Assembly (NCBI GenBank): GCA_047495785.1
Contig: JBLDXI010000032.1
Coordinates: 2,046,001 to 2,110,000 of the forward strand
From: Lepidodermella squamata
Taxonomy: Eukaryota; Gastrotricha
Direction of reading: 5' to 3'
Length of the DNA: 64,000 nt
Shown here: positions 24,336 through 35,639 of the stretch, piece by piece
How positions within the stretch are numbered: position 1 is the stretch's first letter
How the letters are laid out: the number at the start of each line of letters is the position of its first letter
Notes under the pieces: generated by a model
Told to the model about the DNA's origin: nothing
Seen by the model: the letters and a program-made list of their open reading frames with translations, nothing else
Database searches by the model: none
Program-made: the position numbers and the translations under genes

Positions 24336-27146
24336 TTAGAACAGCTTGGCAATGGCGAACAAGACAGCGGCGAAGAGAGCATCGAAACGGATGGACGAGG
24401 CAGCGCCGCGCAGGAAGCCGCCGTTGCCACCTCGGATGATGTTGCTGCCACCGTACAAGGTCGACTGGGTGAGGTCACCCTGGCTGCAAGAGCCATCAGG
24501 AACGCGAGGAGCGATGATAGAGCCTGGTTAGAAAAAACGAAAAAATTACTTAAAAATTCGGAAATTGTAGATGATAGACTTACGGCAAGTTCCGAGGTCT
24601 TCGTCGTCGTTGTTGTAGTCGGCCGGGCAGCGCATGCAGACGAGGCCACGGTCGCAGACCAGCGGCAACTTGTACTTGTTGTTATCGACGACCGGGTAGT
24701 TGGTCGCAACAGTGTTGACACCGCCCCAGTTGCTCCAGTTATTGTTGTTGTTGTAGTTGTTATTGTTGTTGGTGACGTAGTTGACAAAGTTGGTGACAGG
24801 GTTCTGGCAGCCGTACAGCAAGTTGGTGCAGCTCCACTCGGCGGGGCGGAGGTGGCACTCCTGGTTCTTGCCGACGATGGTGACGTTGCGGAAGCAGAAT
24901 GTGGTTGTGGTGATGGAGGCCGATGAGACTTCATCATCGCCGCCGTTGTTGATGGTCGCCGAGTTGATGCCAACGGCGCGCAGGTTGTTCGGGCAGCCGC
25001 AGACACCCTGGATGCAAGATCCGCCGCAGCAGTCCTGCTCGGTGGCGCAACGGTCGCCGAAGGTGCGGGCGCGGCACGTGGCGCCGTCCCAGAACAGGCT
25101 GCCGGATGACGAGCGGGCCTCGCAGCCAGCGTACGAGCTTGAGCAGGTCGACGTCTGGGCGCAAGTGCAGACTTTGTTGAGGCAGACAAGGCCCTTGGTG
25201 ACGTCGCAGATGCGGCGCGGGATGCGGTAGTCCTGTTCGTCGCACGCCTGGTTGTAGCCAACAATGTTGAACAGAATGCCGGACTTGTCGTCGTTGCGGA
25301 TGCAGTTGCCGTCCTTGTCTTCGATGAGCGGCAGCTTGCACTTGATGGTGCCCCAGGCGTAGCCAGCATAGCCTCCAATATCGGTGTCGGGCACGCACTC
25401 CTTATCGGCGTCCCAGTTCTCGTTGTTGATGTACCACGGGTGCAGGCCGTTGTTAGACGGGATGCAACGATCGCCGAGCCACAGTTGACGCATCGGGGCG
25501 CATCGGCTGAAGCGATCCTTCCAGAAGCCATTGCCGTTCTGGCAGTCGCAAACACCACGTTCGCACGGAGGATCGACCAAGCCTTGGAAGCGGTTGCATT
25601 GACCCTGTAAAATTTTTGAAAATTAATGGAATGAATTGAAATTTAAAATGTAAAAAATCCTCCTTAATTTTAATTTTTTTTTTAAATTAATTGTTTAATT
25701 TTTAAATTAATTTTAAATTAATTAATTAAAAATATTTTAATTTAAATAATTTTTTATATTTTATACAGGGTAAATATTTTTTTCTCACCTGGAATCCGCA
25801 CTGGCCATCACTGCCGCAGGTCATTTCGCGGCAGACACCAATAGCCGCAACGTAGGCGGTCGTAGCATCAGCAGAGACGGTCGCATCACCAGTGCCGACA
25901 ACAGTGCCGGTGCTGAAAACAGAGCCGGTGTTGCCAACTGCAACGTTAACAGTCGAGTTATCGCCCCGCCAGACGTTGGCGCTGTCCGACTCAGCCCACG
26001 CGTAGTTGTAGTAGCCACGAGCGTCGTACGTCGATCCAACAGTAGCATAGCGGGCAATGTCGAGGCCGGTGAAGCCAGTGCGCTGGCCCCAGCACAGGTG
26101 GCAGAAGGCGCGCGAGTGGCAGACGCGGGTCGTGGTCTTGTCGGCGAACTGGTGCGGGTGGACGGTGCAGGCGGTTCCGGTCGGCGCCCAGGAGACGGCG
26201 TCCTCGTGGATGCAGATGCGGCGGGTGTAGGTCGTCGACGAGGTGTGGTTCCAGAACAAGTTGTCGTAGGGTTCGAATCCACGCGAGCAGCGGCACCGGC
26301 CATATCGGCACTCGAAGCCGGTGTTCGAGATGAGACCAGAGTTGCAGTCCTCGTTTTCGGTGCAGAGATCGCCGTAGACACGGGACCGGCACGCGCCGAT
26401 GCGCTGGTCGAACACGCTGTAACGGTCTGTGCACAGGCACTGGTTGTACTGGGTGGTCGGGCCGCGTTGTTGGCAGGAGAGGCCTCGGCTGCCATCGCAG
26501 CAGTTGGTCGTGCCATCGCAGGCCTGGCTCCACGAGACGGTGTTGCAGCGGACGGTCGGCTGGATAACGGGCTGGATGTACGGCGCAGGTTGGTAGGTCG
26601 GGACGGGCGCGGCGACGCACATGTTGTTGCGTTCGATGTACGACGGCTCGTTGCAGATGACAATACCGCCCTGGCAGCGCATGTCGAAGCGGATGATTTC
26701 CCAGACGTTGCCTGTACATTGCTGGCGCAGGGTGAGGTTGATGCGCCCGACGCAGGTGCCGTTCGGGGCGATGACGTAGTTGTCAATGCAGACGCAGGTG
26801 CCGACGTGGGGGCACGGCGGCCAGATGAGCGGGTAGTTCCAGTGGTCGGGCATTTGGCATCGTTGGTTAACACAGCAGTCGGCTTGCTTCCTGCACGTGT
26901 TGCCTCCAACATTGTTGTTGGTGGTGATGGCAGAGCTGATGGCTCCGAACACGGTAGCAATATCGCTAGACGAAATTTGCGCCTCAGCTAAAAATCAATT
27001 GAATTATTAAAATATTAAGGAGGATTTATTTAATATCACTCACCGGCAGCGATTGCCAACGCCGCGATGACAATGGCTATTCTCTGAAGAAAAAAATCGA
27101 AATATATCGATACCGATACTTGTCCAATCGAATTTCGACTTACCAT
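24336..27146 (-). CDS. Cys-rich EB-like secreted protein C, putative GPI anchor
   Basis: Five coding exons: 27146-27144 (only the ATG), 27083-27044, 26987-25789, 25604-24584 and 24523-24336 (2451 nt, 816 residues). The spliced N-terminus MRIAIVIAALAIAAAEAQ is a signal peptide. Modules parallel A and B: IWPPCPHVGTCVC, CCDGSRGLSCQQRG, CRYGRCRCSRGFEP, CHSRAFCHLCWG, DPPCERGVCDCQ, LWLGDRCIPSN, CLNKVCTCAQTSTC, CCGGSCIQGVCGC, LVCMRCPADYNNDDED. Two additions are specific to C: a Ala/Val/Thr/Ser-rich insert of about 60 residues before CREMTC, and an Asn-rich run (NNNNYNNNNNWSNWGG). The end (SSIRFDALFAAVLFAIAKLF) fits a GPI signal. Most upstream of three same-strand paralogues; B and C are closer to each other than to A. 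Confidence 0.85.
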
Positions 27147-28049
27147 GTTCTTGTATGTGTTGAGCGTCAAGTTGACGACGGAGATAACTTGAAGAATGAG
27201 GATTTGCAGGCGATGTATGCCGGGCGCATCTTAAGACGCGCAAAACACGGTTGCTTGGCGATTTCCACGTGTTGCCTGGCACGTGGGGTAAATATTTGCG
27301 TCGACAGCCATGGCGAGCTTTCACGGCATTCAGCGACCATGCCGCTCTCAGTTATAAGAATTTGGGGGTAGGCGAAAGTAGGCCGCGGCTTTGAGGCGTG
27401 CCTTCAACGGTTGCTAAGCGGCTTTTTATAGAAGAGCTGGGTGCCATTGCCTAGGCATCGGCGGTGTGTTCAATTCCAGGGGCCGCGGATAAACTGAAAA
27501 AAATTGTCGCGTGGAATACGCCTACGCTCAAAAGAAGGTTGTGCATTACAGTCAAAACTCATAGAATTATAATACATTCTGAAGTGCTATTTTTGCCGAA
27601 AACATGGACATCATCTGTGAATACGGCTTCAATGTTTCTCTAGACGGTTTTCACTTGAATTTTATGACGTTCTAGTTTACATTAAGGTCAAAGCAATATA
27701 ATCATTTTTACATTCCATCGCTCGCGTGATGACCTAGGTCGCAACAAAAGCTGTACTTCAATAAAAGCCACAGGCTAATTGAAAGCTGATTCATAAATCT
27801 CACTTTTGCTGGAAGTTTTTTTTTTATTTGGGAACATTTAAATAAAAGATAGAAAAAATATGAAAAATACCCAACAATAGGTATATTAAAATTATAAGAA
27901 ATTCCTTATTTTTTATTCAAGAAATTCAAGAAATTTTATCGAAGAAATACATCTAAGAGCTATAAAGGTTAAACTTTTAGCCACATCCGTCTCAAAAGTG
28001 CGTTTAAAATGAAAAAAATTGCGTTAAAACCGGACGTTTTCAGGCTGAA
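27147..28049. other. Intergenic spacer
   Basis: Upstream region of family gene C, then AT-rich DNA towards the EF-hand cluster. A short plus-strand ORF around 27120-27371 has no recognisable domain. Nothing else supported. Confidence 0.4.
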
Positions 28050-28295
28050 TTATTCGGATTTCTCAACTTTGCTCAGCTCATGAATCGAGTAGGTGAACTC
28101 TTTCAGATCGATAAAACCATCGCCATCGGAGTCGAATTCCCCCCACACAAAGTCAACAACATCCTCAGGTATGCCACTGCCAAGCAATGCGACGATAGCT
28201 ACACTCAGTTCTTCCCTCGTAATTTTGCCAGACTTGTTCTTGTCGATTTCCTGAAACACCCGCTTGATTTCAGCTTCCCCAAGGCTTATTGACAT
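28050..28295 (-). CDS. Small two-EF-hand calcium-binding protein 1
   Basis: 81-residue single-exon ORF starting MSISLGEAEIKRVF. It is one EF-hand pair: loop 1 DKNKSGKITREE and loop 2 DSDGDGFIDLKE, both with the canonical acidic residues at positions 1, 3 and 12 and Gly at 6. There is no signal peptide, so a soluble cytosolic calcium buffer or sensor is expected. It is half the length of calmodulin and resembles the 8-kDa EF-hand proteins known from invertebrates. First of a same-strand family cluster extending to about 38 kb. Confidence 0.85.
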   Translation of the reverse strand: MSISLGEAEIKRVFQEIDKNKSGKITREELSVAIVALLGSGIPEDVVDFVWGEFDSDGDGFIDLKEFTYSIHELSKVEKSE

Positions 28296-28816
28296 GCTTC
28301 AAATTTCCTAGAGTTGAAAAAAACAAGAGCTTAATGCTCAATTCTTCAATGCCTTTAGCTTCGGCACGTTACACAAAATATATACGCGAGCAGGAATTGT
28401 GAGTAGAATTTCATCAAAAATGCCCACTCATTTTATTGTACAATTTGTTGAACCATTAGATAGCTCGTGAAATCAGGTGGAAAGGACTGAAAAGATCTCC
28501 TAAGCTAAGGTCAAACTGCAATGATGAAATCCTGTGACCCGGGAATGATAACGAAGTGAATATCTGAATGGAGACTCAAAGGAAATCCAGCTACAAATGA
28601 AAGATAAGAAGGTGCCAATACAGAAATACCGGTTAAAAATAGATATCAGGCACCTTTTCACAAGACTATGCGTTATAGGGTAATATTTTATTCAACATAT
28701 TAGAACATTATTCCATACAAATAAACAAATATAATATATTTTCCTAAAATGAATCTGAATATTTGACCTATTTTCACGAATAAATTAATGTCATCATGCA
28801 TATGTGCGAAGCGAGA

Positions 28817-29062
28817 TCAATCTTTTTTAGCGGCAATACCGCAAATGGCGCTCACAAATTCTTCGAAGACGATGAACCCGTCGTTGTCCGAATCGAACTG
28901 CTGCCACATAACGTCGATGAACGTTTGCGAGACTGAATCAGGAATTGTTTTCACGACGGCTTGCTCGAATTCGTCCTTGGTTATTTTACCAGACTTGTCG
29001 GCGTCCATTTCGTCGAAGGTTTTCCTCAGCTCCTCCAGTTTTTCAGCGCTGGGCGGTGACAT
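28817..29062 (-). CDS. Small two-EF-hand calcium-binding protein 2
   Basis: 81 residues, single exon, starting MSPPSAEKLEELRKTFDEMD. Loops DADKSGKITKDE and DSDNDGFIVFEE both have Asp/Asn at positions 1, 3 and 5, Gly at 6 and Glu at 12, so two calcium ions are expected. It ends in AAKKD. A CACGTG E-box lies near 29386, about 325 bp upstream of the start. Soluble; probable calcium buffer or sensor. Confidence 0.85.
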   Translation of the reverse strand: MSPPSAEKLEELRKTFDEMDADKSGKITKDEFEQAVVKTIPDSVSQTFIDVMWQQFDSDNDGFIVFEEFVSAICGIAAKKD

Positions 29063-31052
29063 TATCTCGATTTTCTTTTATGAAAAACGCAGCTAGTGCA
29101 AGTTGATAGAAAAATCTGATTTTTCGAACGGAAAAATTTATCCTTTAATATTTGTGAAGATATCAAGCCAATGCGCATTCGAGCAATTGAAGGAAGTCAA
29201 TTATCCCTTAAGCTAGCTGAGTGTCGCTTCCTTCCGCGACGCCAAGGCAGCTTAGTGTGAATCAAGAGAAAACATTACAGAAGGCAGCTAATATATATAT
29301 TTTATATTTGGAGAATGAAGAGCACTCATCTCCGGTCAACTCAGATACCTGAAATAATTTATTGATGAATTTAAAAGCCGGTCACGTGTTATATCTAAAG
29401 TGATGATTATTTTTATTCGTTATTCAAACTTAAGGATGCTTAGAATGAGGTGTACCGCAGGTATGTACCCTGATTTTTAGGTTCCAGCGCAGGATTTTTC
29501 CAAAAAAAAATCTATAATAATATGCATCTTTCTTATCGATTTCCCAATTCGATATTAAAAATCAGTGATTTTTCCGATATCTGTCAGTAACCAACATTAC
29601 AAAATTATCGGTGACTAACAAATAAAAATTCGAAAAATGCTCAAATTTAAAAATAAAAATTTGAGAATAAATAAGCAAGCAATGTTTTATTTCCAAAAAT
29701 TAAAGTTAAGCACCGGCCACGGGTGGGCTTATGGCGCATCAGACATATATAACTCGTACGTGTGTTTTCTGCATACAGGATAGGATAATATTATAATGAT
29801 TCTGATTATTTTACTAATTAATTGTTGGTAGGGTAGGTGTGAATTTTTAACGTTGTGCGATAAGTGTTAGCTAAATTCAGTATTTTGTTGATTGTTACGC
29901 CATTTACAGATTTACAAGATATAATTACAGCATTAATTCGATTAATCGCATCATCATTTGGCATTTCATGGAGGATATTATCAGTCGGACCGTTAGTGTG
30001 CTCACAGCTCAAACACAGGTGGAAAAGCAGATCCATGATTTCATTCTACTAAATTCAATGAATTTGAGAATAAATAAAAAATGTAGAATGCTTAAATTCT
30101 CAGTTGGTAAATATTCTGTGGTATGTAGCAAATCCTCATGTCATGTGGAGAACCTAAGAGTTACCTGGCTAGCAAGGCCAGCCGTGGCCGGTTTCGGGGG
30201 CGAGAAACAAGCTTAAAATTCAACAAATGACTCTTAATAGGCCTATTCCATTCAGCCACCCTCGCTTCTAGCTGTTTCTTTATTCTTTGTCTTTTTACCA
30301 GTTTCCAGCGCTAACTTTCCATTCCGGAGGAGTTATCAATGGTGACTTGAGATTCCAGACTAAAAATCGAACGATTCTACACATACTTTACTAGCTTACT
30401 TTCATCGTTCTGTTTGCAGTCCGAAATCAAGCCTCCTCCGAATGACTCCGGATAACTCCTCCTGAATGGAAAGTTAGCGGATAAAACTGGGCAAACGGCA
30501 AAATGAGAGAAACAGAAAGAAGCGAGGGTAGCTGAAAGGAATAAGTGTAGAAAGAGTTATTATTATAGATTATAAGATGATAGGATAGGCAATCGCACTA
30601 CCCTAACCCTAGCATACCTGCATACCTGCGTGGTAAATGCATGGCAAGCATAAAATTACCAAGACAAACTGGATGGAAACTTGCTGATACATTAGATAGT
30701 GAAAAAGTGTAAATTGACAACAACTCTGAACCGCATTTTCCTTTTAAAATTATCCTGACGCGTCATTTTTGACTCGCGCATCATGGTCCAAAAAATGCTT
30801 CGTCCCCGGTGTTTTAGGAGTGTGGGTTTTTCTAACAACTACGTCTTACACGTCATTTTTCTCTAGAAAATATGTTTCAACTAATTTCTGATGCGTCATA
30901 TTACTTCATTTATTAGTAAAAACTCATTTTATTCCGCTTCCTTTTCAAAATAAGGAAAGCGTCAATCCGTTTTTCGTCCTTACGCGTCAGTTTTCTTACA
31001 GTGATCAGAATCAGATCAGAATTAAATTTCCAAGCAAGAGGAGAAGGAATTT
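29063..31052. other. Intergenic region with one foldback element
   Basis: Besides the inverted repeat at 30244-30543, I see no gene. The short ORFs around 29818-30216 are AT-rich overlaps on both strands without domain content. Confidence 0.4.
30244..30543. mobile_element. Foldback MITE-like element, about 300 bp
   Basis: The left arm begins TATTCCATTCAGCCACCCTC and the right arm ends in its near reverse complement (GAGGGTAGCTGAAAGGAATA). The arms pair imperfectly over about 120 bp each, including CTAACTTTCCATTC...AGGAGTTATC and its complement, around a loop near 30360-30415. No ORF; non-autonomous. Confidence 0.65.
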
Positions 31053-31475
31053 TTAGGCTGTGTCAGCTTTGGCTTTCTCAGCTGCCTGAGATGCACAGGA
31101 AGCGTATAGGAACTCGTCAAAGTCGATGAGGCCATCTTTATCGGTATCAGTTCGGTCCCACATCATATCGATGAAAAACTGAGGAGCATCCGGAATGTTA
31201 TCAGCAAAGAATTGCTCAAATTCGACTTTGCTTATCTTGCCAGACTTGTCCTTGTCCATGGCATCAAACTGCTGCTTCAGAGCTTCGAGTTGAGCCGGCG
31301 GTATCGTGCTTTTGTCGATTGATGCAGGTTTGTTCTTGTCCATCTCTTCGAAAACTTCTTTCGCTGCGCCTTTAAGTCCTTCTTGCAACGTGTTCATGTC
31401 TTTACTCAGGTCATCTAAACCATCCACGATATCCTGCAGTTGAGTCTCGGTAGATGAAGCGATTTTATCAGACAT
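31053..31475 (-). CDS. EF-hand protein 3 with extended N-terminus
   Basis: 140 residues from the ATG at 31475 (MSDKIASSTETQ); upstream in-frame codons lack an ATG. Residues 1-45 form an amphipathic, coiled-coil-like helix. A degenerate loop (DKNKPASIDKST) follows, too altered to bind calcium. The C-terminal half is a canonical EF pair: DKDKSGKISKVE and DTDKDGLIDFDE. It is the longest member of the cluster and could be a three-quarter calmodulin-like form or an N-terminal extension of the 8-kDa type. No signal peptide; presumed cytosolic. Confidence 0.82.
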   Translation of the reverse strand: MSDKIASSTETQLQDIVDGLDDLSKDMNTLQEGLKGAAKEVFEEMDKNKPASIDKSTIPPAQLEALKQQFDAMDKDKSGKISKVEFEQFFADNIPDAPQFFIDMMWDRTDTDKDGLIDFDEFLYASCASQAAEKAKADTA

Positions 31476-31613
31476 TTTGTCACTGCTCAGGTGATAGATC
31501 AAAATATAAGAAAAAATATGTACGGAGCTATATGTAGAATTAGAACTGTGATGAGCAATTAAAAATAAACAAGGGATGCTTATAAATTATTGAGCTTTGA
31601 ATTTCGGTGCTTT

Positions 31614-32338
31614 CCCAGACCGGCATTTGCACTGCAGAACAACGCCGAACACAGGGGCTGAAAATGTCTGCCGAACAAAGGGGTGAAATCGAATTGTACT
31701 GACTTGTTCGGCTTTTTTCCGCAAATTTGTTCGGACTTGTTCGGAATTCTTCAAGGAAAATAATTTCAGCCAAAAAATATAAAAATCTGCGCGAAGGCTG
31801 TGGGAGTTGAACCATCGTTCTCACACTCCTAACCCAGCCTCTCTCACCACTAAGCCATCTACTCTCTTGAAATCAGTGACCGATTTCTTGCTATTTAACT
31901 GAGTGGGTGCAAATCGAAACTTGGAAACTATGATGGCTACGAAAATTCTGAAAAAGCCATTAGATTCAGCGTGTCCGCTTTCATTTTCTTTATGGACTTT
32001 CTTTGCTGGCAAGAGCGTAGGTGCCCACCGATGTTCAGTATTGAGTTATTCAGTTAAATAGCAAGAAATCGGTCACTGATTTCAAGAGAGTAGATGGCTT
32101 AGTGGTGAGAGAGGCTGGGTTAGGAGTGTGAGAACGATGGTTCAACTCCCACAGCCTTCGCGCAGATTTTTATATTTTTTGGCTGAAATTATTTTCCTTG
32201 AAGAATTCCGAACAAGTCCGAACAAATTTGCGGAAAAAAGCCGAACAAGTCAGTACAATTCGATTTCACCCCTTTGTTCGGCAGACATTTTCAGCCCCTG
32301 TGTTCGGCGTTGTTCTGCAGTGCAAATGCCGGTCTGGG
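31614..32338. mobile_element. Inverted pair of tRNA-like (SINE-type) units
   Basis: Two arms of 288 bp (31614-31901 and 32051-32338) are apparently exact reverse complements around a 149-bp spacer. Each arm carries a polymerase III-type A box (TGGCTTAGTGG, 32095-32105 in the right arm) and B box (GGTTCAACTCC, 32139-32149), spaced as in a tRNA. Cloverleaf pairing is poor, so this is a tRNA-derived head, not a functional tRNA. A GTTCGG/CCGAAC-rich body follows. The ORFs seen on both arms are the same sequence read twice and have no domain content. Either two SINE copies inserted head to head, or a foldback element. Confidence 0.6.
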
Positions 32339-33004
32339 TTGCAGCAATTTTGTCAGCCATATCTGGTGTGTGCCGCGTTCTACTTTATTTGAAGCTTTTT
32401 ACTTTGTGGAAGACTCTTTCAAAAAATCTTGAAGATGACTGAAGGGTATAAAGGAATAGGAAGGAACTAATTGAATTTTACTAAATGTCGCTAAAATTGG
32501 GAAAAAATCTGCCAATTATGTAGACAAGTATTTAAATCAGCAAAGCTCTGTATATAAAATTTAGTATTATTATATAGGCTCAACAAATACTATAAGGGCT
32601 ATACAGGCTGAAAGCTGAAAGCTCGCCTTATGAATTTTTTCATTCGCGCGGCACAAATGCGGAGTTCTTTCCACGCGTGCTATTTACTTTATAGGTTTAC
32701 TCAGGAAAAAATGTAATAAAAGGAAGATTTATACATGACAGAAATCATGTGTGGCGTTTTTTGCTCTCTTTGGCTACTATTTTTACCGAAAATGCCAAGG
32801 AATTCAGGAATAAGTTGCCTCCACAAGGGGCGAATATGTCAATATTATATATTATAGCTTTTATCTTCCTCATTTAAAAATAGGTTAACTAATGCTGTTT
32901 TTATTTTTAAATTTCAAACGATGAAGGGATCAAACAGTTCAGATGAAAAGCGTATAAGTGCACTTTAAAAAAGAGTAGTTTGTTCAAAATTGAAAAATGC
33001 CGCG

Positions 33005-33256
33005 CTATGGCATATTTTCGTGGACTTCGCGAATTCCTCCGATGAATTCATCCACGTCGATGAACCCATCCATGTCTCGGTCGAAATTTTCCCAAGCGGC
33101 AACTACCAGAAATTCTCCTAGGTCTTCTCCAAACAGCTGGGTCACGGCAGCCTTGAATTGCGCCTGGGTCAACTTCCCAGTCTTTTCCTTGTCATGCTCG
33201 TAAAATACCTTCTTATAAGACTCAACGGCTTCGTCAGTTATCTTACTCCTGGACAT
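33005..33256 (-). CDS. Small two-EF-hand protein 4
   Basis: 83 residues (MSRSKITDEAVESYKKVFYE...). Loop 1 (DKEKTGKLTQAQ) has Gln at position 12 and Glu at position 3, so it probably binds calcium weakly or not at all. Loop 2 (DRDMDGFIDVDE) is canonical. It ends FIGGIREVHENMP. Very similar to the gene at 35215 and to the relic at 35640, so these three form a tandem subfamily. Confidence 0.85.
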   Translation of the reverse strand: MSRSKITDEAVESYKKVFYEHDKEKTGKLTQAQFKAAVTQLFGEDLGEFLVVAAWENFDRDMDGFIDVDEFIGGIREVHENMP

Positions 33257-35214
33257 GATATCTTAAATATCTAAAGCAATGTATGAAAATGTGTAACTTG
33301 ATTTGATTAAGAACATAGGTCTTATAAGACTAAAAATTATGGAGAAACGAAATTCAAGTAAAGGAAATTTCTGTAGCAGGGTTAGACTGGCCGTTAGGCC
33401 TTTTCACTGCCTACAACGGTATTCTTAGCAGATCATTTATTTTCGGACGACAATGCACCCTTTTCATTGCTGTAGCGCAAATCAGGTAACAATTGTTCTG
33501 CGTATTTCTGACAGAGCGTAAATTATTAGTGGATCGCTGCTGCAACCGGCGGCAGTGAAAGGGCTGACACCATACAACGCAAATCGCTCGCATAACATAA
33601 CAACATATTATAGCATTTCATACAGTGGAAGGGTCAGTCACATCGAGAAGGCGCGGGTTGCATGAATCATCACACTATATTCCGGTAGCGCCAATATGCG
33701 CCAGTGAGCGCCGGTACTTGAAACCCGCTGCGCGGGAATGCGAGTTGGTATTTGCACAACAACAATAGAACAATAGAGACTTTTACTATTCCTTCAAGGT
33801 CAGCACGGCTCTTTATTATTGCTCACTATCAGTGGGCAAAGGGCAAGTGGCGCAGCGTGATGTCCGGTCGAATGTGCGCACGTAACACCCCTCGTTGTCC
33901 AATAATAAGCGCAGCCTGAGTCGTAGCGCGCGTCAAAAATGCCTGATTTTTCACTTTTTGTCATTTTATTCGATCAGTTGCATTCTAACGGAAATTATGC
34001 AAGACTGTAGGCCAATTTCTTGGTATAAATCGAGCTGCGGGCTATACATCGGCGATTTTAGATTTTCCGACAAAATTACCAGTCTTATAAAAAAATTCGG
34101 CAAAAATGCCTGTAATTTTTTCTTATTTTCGATATAACTTGACAACAGTTAATGATATCAAAATAATTTCAATTTCTTCAGGTTCTAATCGAGATAATGA
34201 GCATTTCATTAAAAGAGTGCGATCCGTTATGAGTTACCGTTGTTGAGAAACATTTCATAACATATTTGCATGGGGTAATGATGGCGTTAAAAATAGGTCG
34301 CGGGCGGGCGCAACATAGCTCAATTTTCCATGATATCGGAATAGCTCCATTAGCATAAGTAATCCTCGTGAACAAACCCATCTAATAAAGAATCGAAAAT
34401 CCGAATTACCGCTATTCACAAACAATAAGTAATTTGCATTGCCTGATACAGGATAGCTAAAAGATTTTAAAATGTTTATGGAGAGTTTGAGTAAAAAAAT
34501 GTAGGTCAAGGAAATCTCTACTTGTACAGCTCCATGCTAGGCTTATAAAGGTTACACCGGCCATTGGGTGCTTTTTTCTTCTGTCAAGCGCTGTACTACC
34601 AGAGACGTTGCCACAATTATTTACTTTAATCGGGTGAAAAAACGCGAAAAATTGCCATCACGTGATATAAAGCGGGGGTTTACGTGGCAGAAAATATTAT
34701 ACTTGAAGCTTGCAACATGCAAGCGTGCTCCTGGTCCTGGATCATATCGTTAGCGTCGTTGAATAACTCGGATTTAGGCTTGTTTACATCCATGTAAAAA
34801 TCACGGGCGACAAGTAAAAAGCGGCGTTTTTAGCGCGATAAAGAGACGCACACAAAAGACTTTTTACAAGTCACCTCTCACCTTGAAACGAAAGTAAACA
34901 AGCCTATAACGCGATATAACGCAATCGTTGCTGGCGTTTAAAAAATGTGCGGTTTAACCACACCTTTGCCTGATTTTTTTTCTTTCAAGCGCCTTATATT
35001 GCCAGTTAGCTGCAATTTATTGCCTCAGTCAACAGATACACCTTTTTTGCATTTGCATTTTTTGCGAACCTAGCTGCACTGGCGTCTTCATTTTCCAAAT
35101 CTTATAGCGGTTATTTTTATTTTTAAATCTTAAATGATACGGTTCAAATGAAAAGTGTATAGTTGCACTTTCAAAAAATCAAAGTAATAAAATATATTTT
35201 AGTTCAAAATTGAA
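33257..35214. other. Intergenic region with duplicated upstream block
   Basis: No gene recognised. It contains one copy (about 34515-34700) of a promoter-region duplication whose second copy lies at about 35945-36140, including the E-box block listed separately. Confidence 0.4.
34631..34691 (-). promoter_or_regulatory. Conserved E-box/ACGTGG upstream block, copy 1
   Basis: Block order on the plus strand: CGGGTGAAAAAACGCGAAAA, then GCCATCACGTGAT, a short purine run, then TTTACGTGGCAGAAA. The same block recurs at 36073, 38412 and 60323. Each lies upstream of a minus-strand EF-hand gene or relic; this copy is about 1.4 kb upstream of the gene at 33005. Repetition with the two ACGTG cores kept suggests a bHLH- or bZIP-type control element, though recent duplication alone could explain much of it. 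Confidence 0.4.
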
Positions 35215-35481
35215 TCATGGCATCAACTCGTGGATTTCGCGTATTCCTCCGATGAATTCATTCACGTCAATTTGCCCATCATTGTCGCGGTCGAACTTGG
35301 CCCAAGCAGCAGCTACCAAAAATTCTCCAATGCCTTCTCCAAACAACTCGTTCACAGCATCCTTGAATTGCGCCTGGGTCAACTTCCCAGTCTTTTCCTT
35401 GTCATGCTCGTTAAATACTTTCTTATAAGACTCAATGTCTTCTTCAGTTATCTTACTCTTAGTACTCTCTTCGTCAGACAT
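35215..35481 (-). CDS. Small two-EF-hand protein 5
   Basis: 88 residues from the ATG at 35481 (MSDEESTKSKITEEDIESYK); upstream in-frame sequence has no better start. Loop 1 is DKEKTGKLTQAQ (non-canonical position 12), loop 2 DRDNDGQIDVNE (canonical). It ends FIGGIREIHELMP. A near-duplicate of the gene at 33005 with a longer acidic N-terminus. Presumed soluble calcium sensor or buffer. Confidence 0.85.
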   Translation of the reverse strand: MSDEESTKSKITEEDIESYKKVFNEHDKEKTGKLTQAQFKDAVNELFGEGIGEFLVAAAWAKFDRDNDGQIDVNEFIGGIREIHELMP

Positions 35482-35639
35482 GATTTCAAAAATAATATCT
35501 AAAGCAAAATATGAACATTTGATTTGATTAAAAACATAGGTCTTATTAGACTGTATCTGCAGTGTTTTGCAGTTTAACCCTTTCACGAATGCATGTTATC
35601 AATAATGTTTTTCAGTTGATAATCGAAAAATGCGGCGTT

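Noticed and set aside
24200-25558. A 452-residue minus-strand ORF overlapping gene C
   Set aside because: Ala/Ser/Thr/Arg-rich frame of the same exon, reads through introns, no domain; the Cys-rich frame is supported by splice sites and paralogy.
32063-32160. Functional tRNA in the inverted-repeat arms
   Set aside because: A and B boxes fit, but acceptor and T stems do not pair properly, so only a tRNA-derived promoter is claimed.
31540-32442. Two identical ORF starts (MRTMVQLPQPSRRFLY...) on opposite strands
   Set aside because: They are the same repeat arm read twice; no domain, and the arm is explained by a tRNA-like element.
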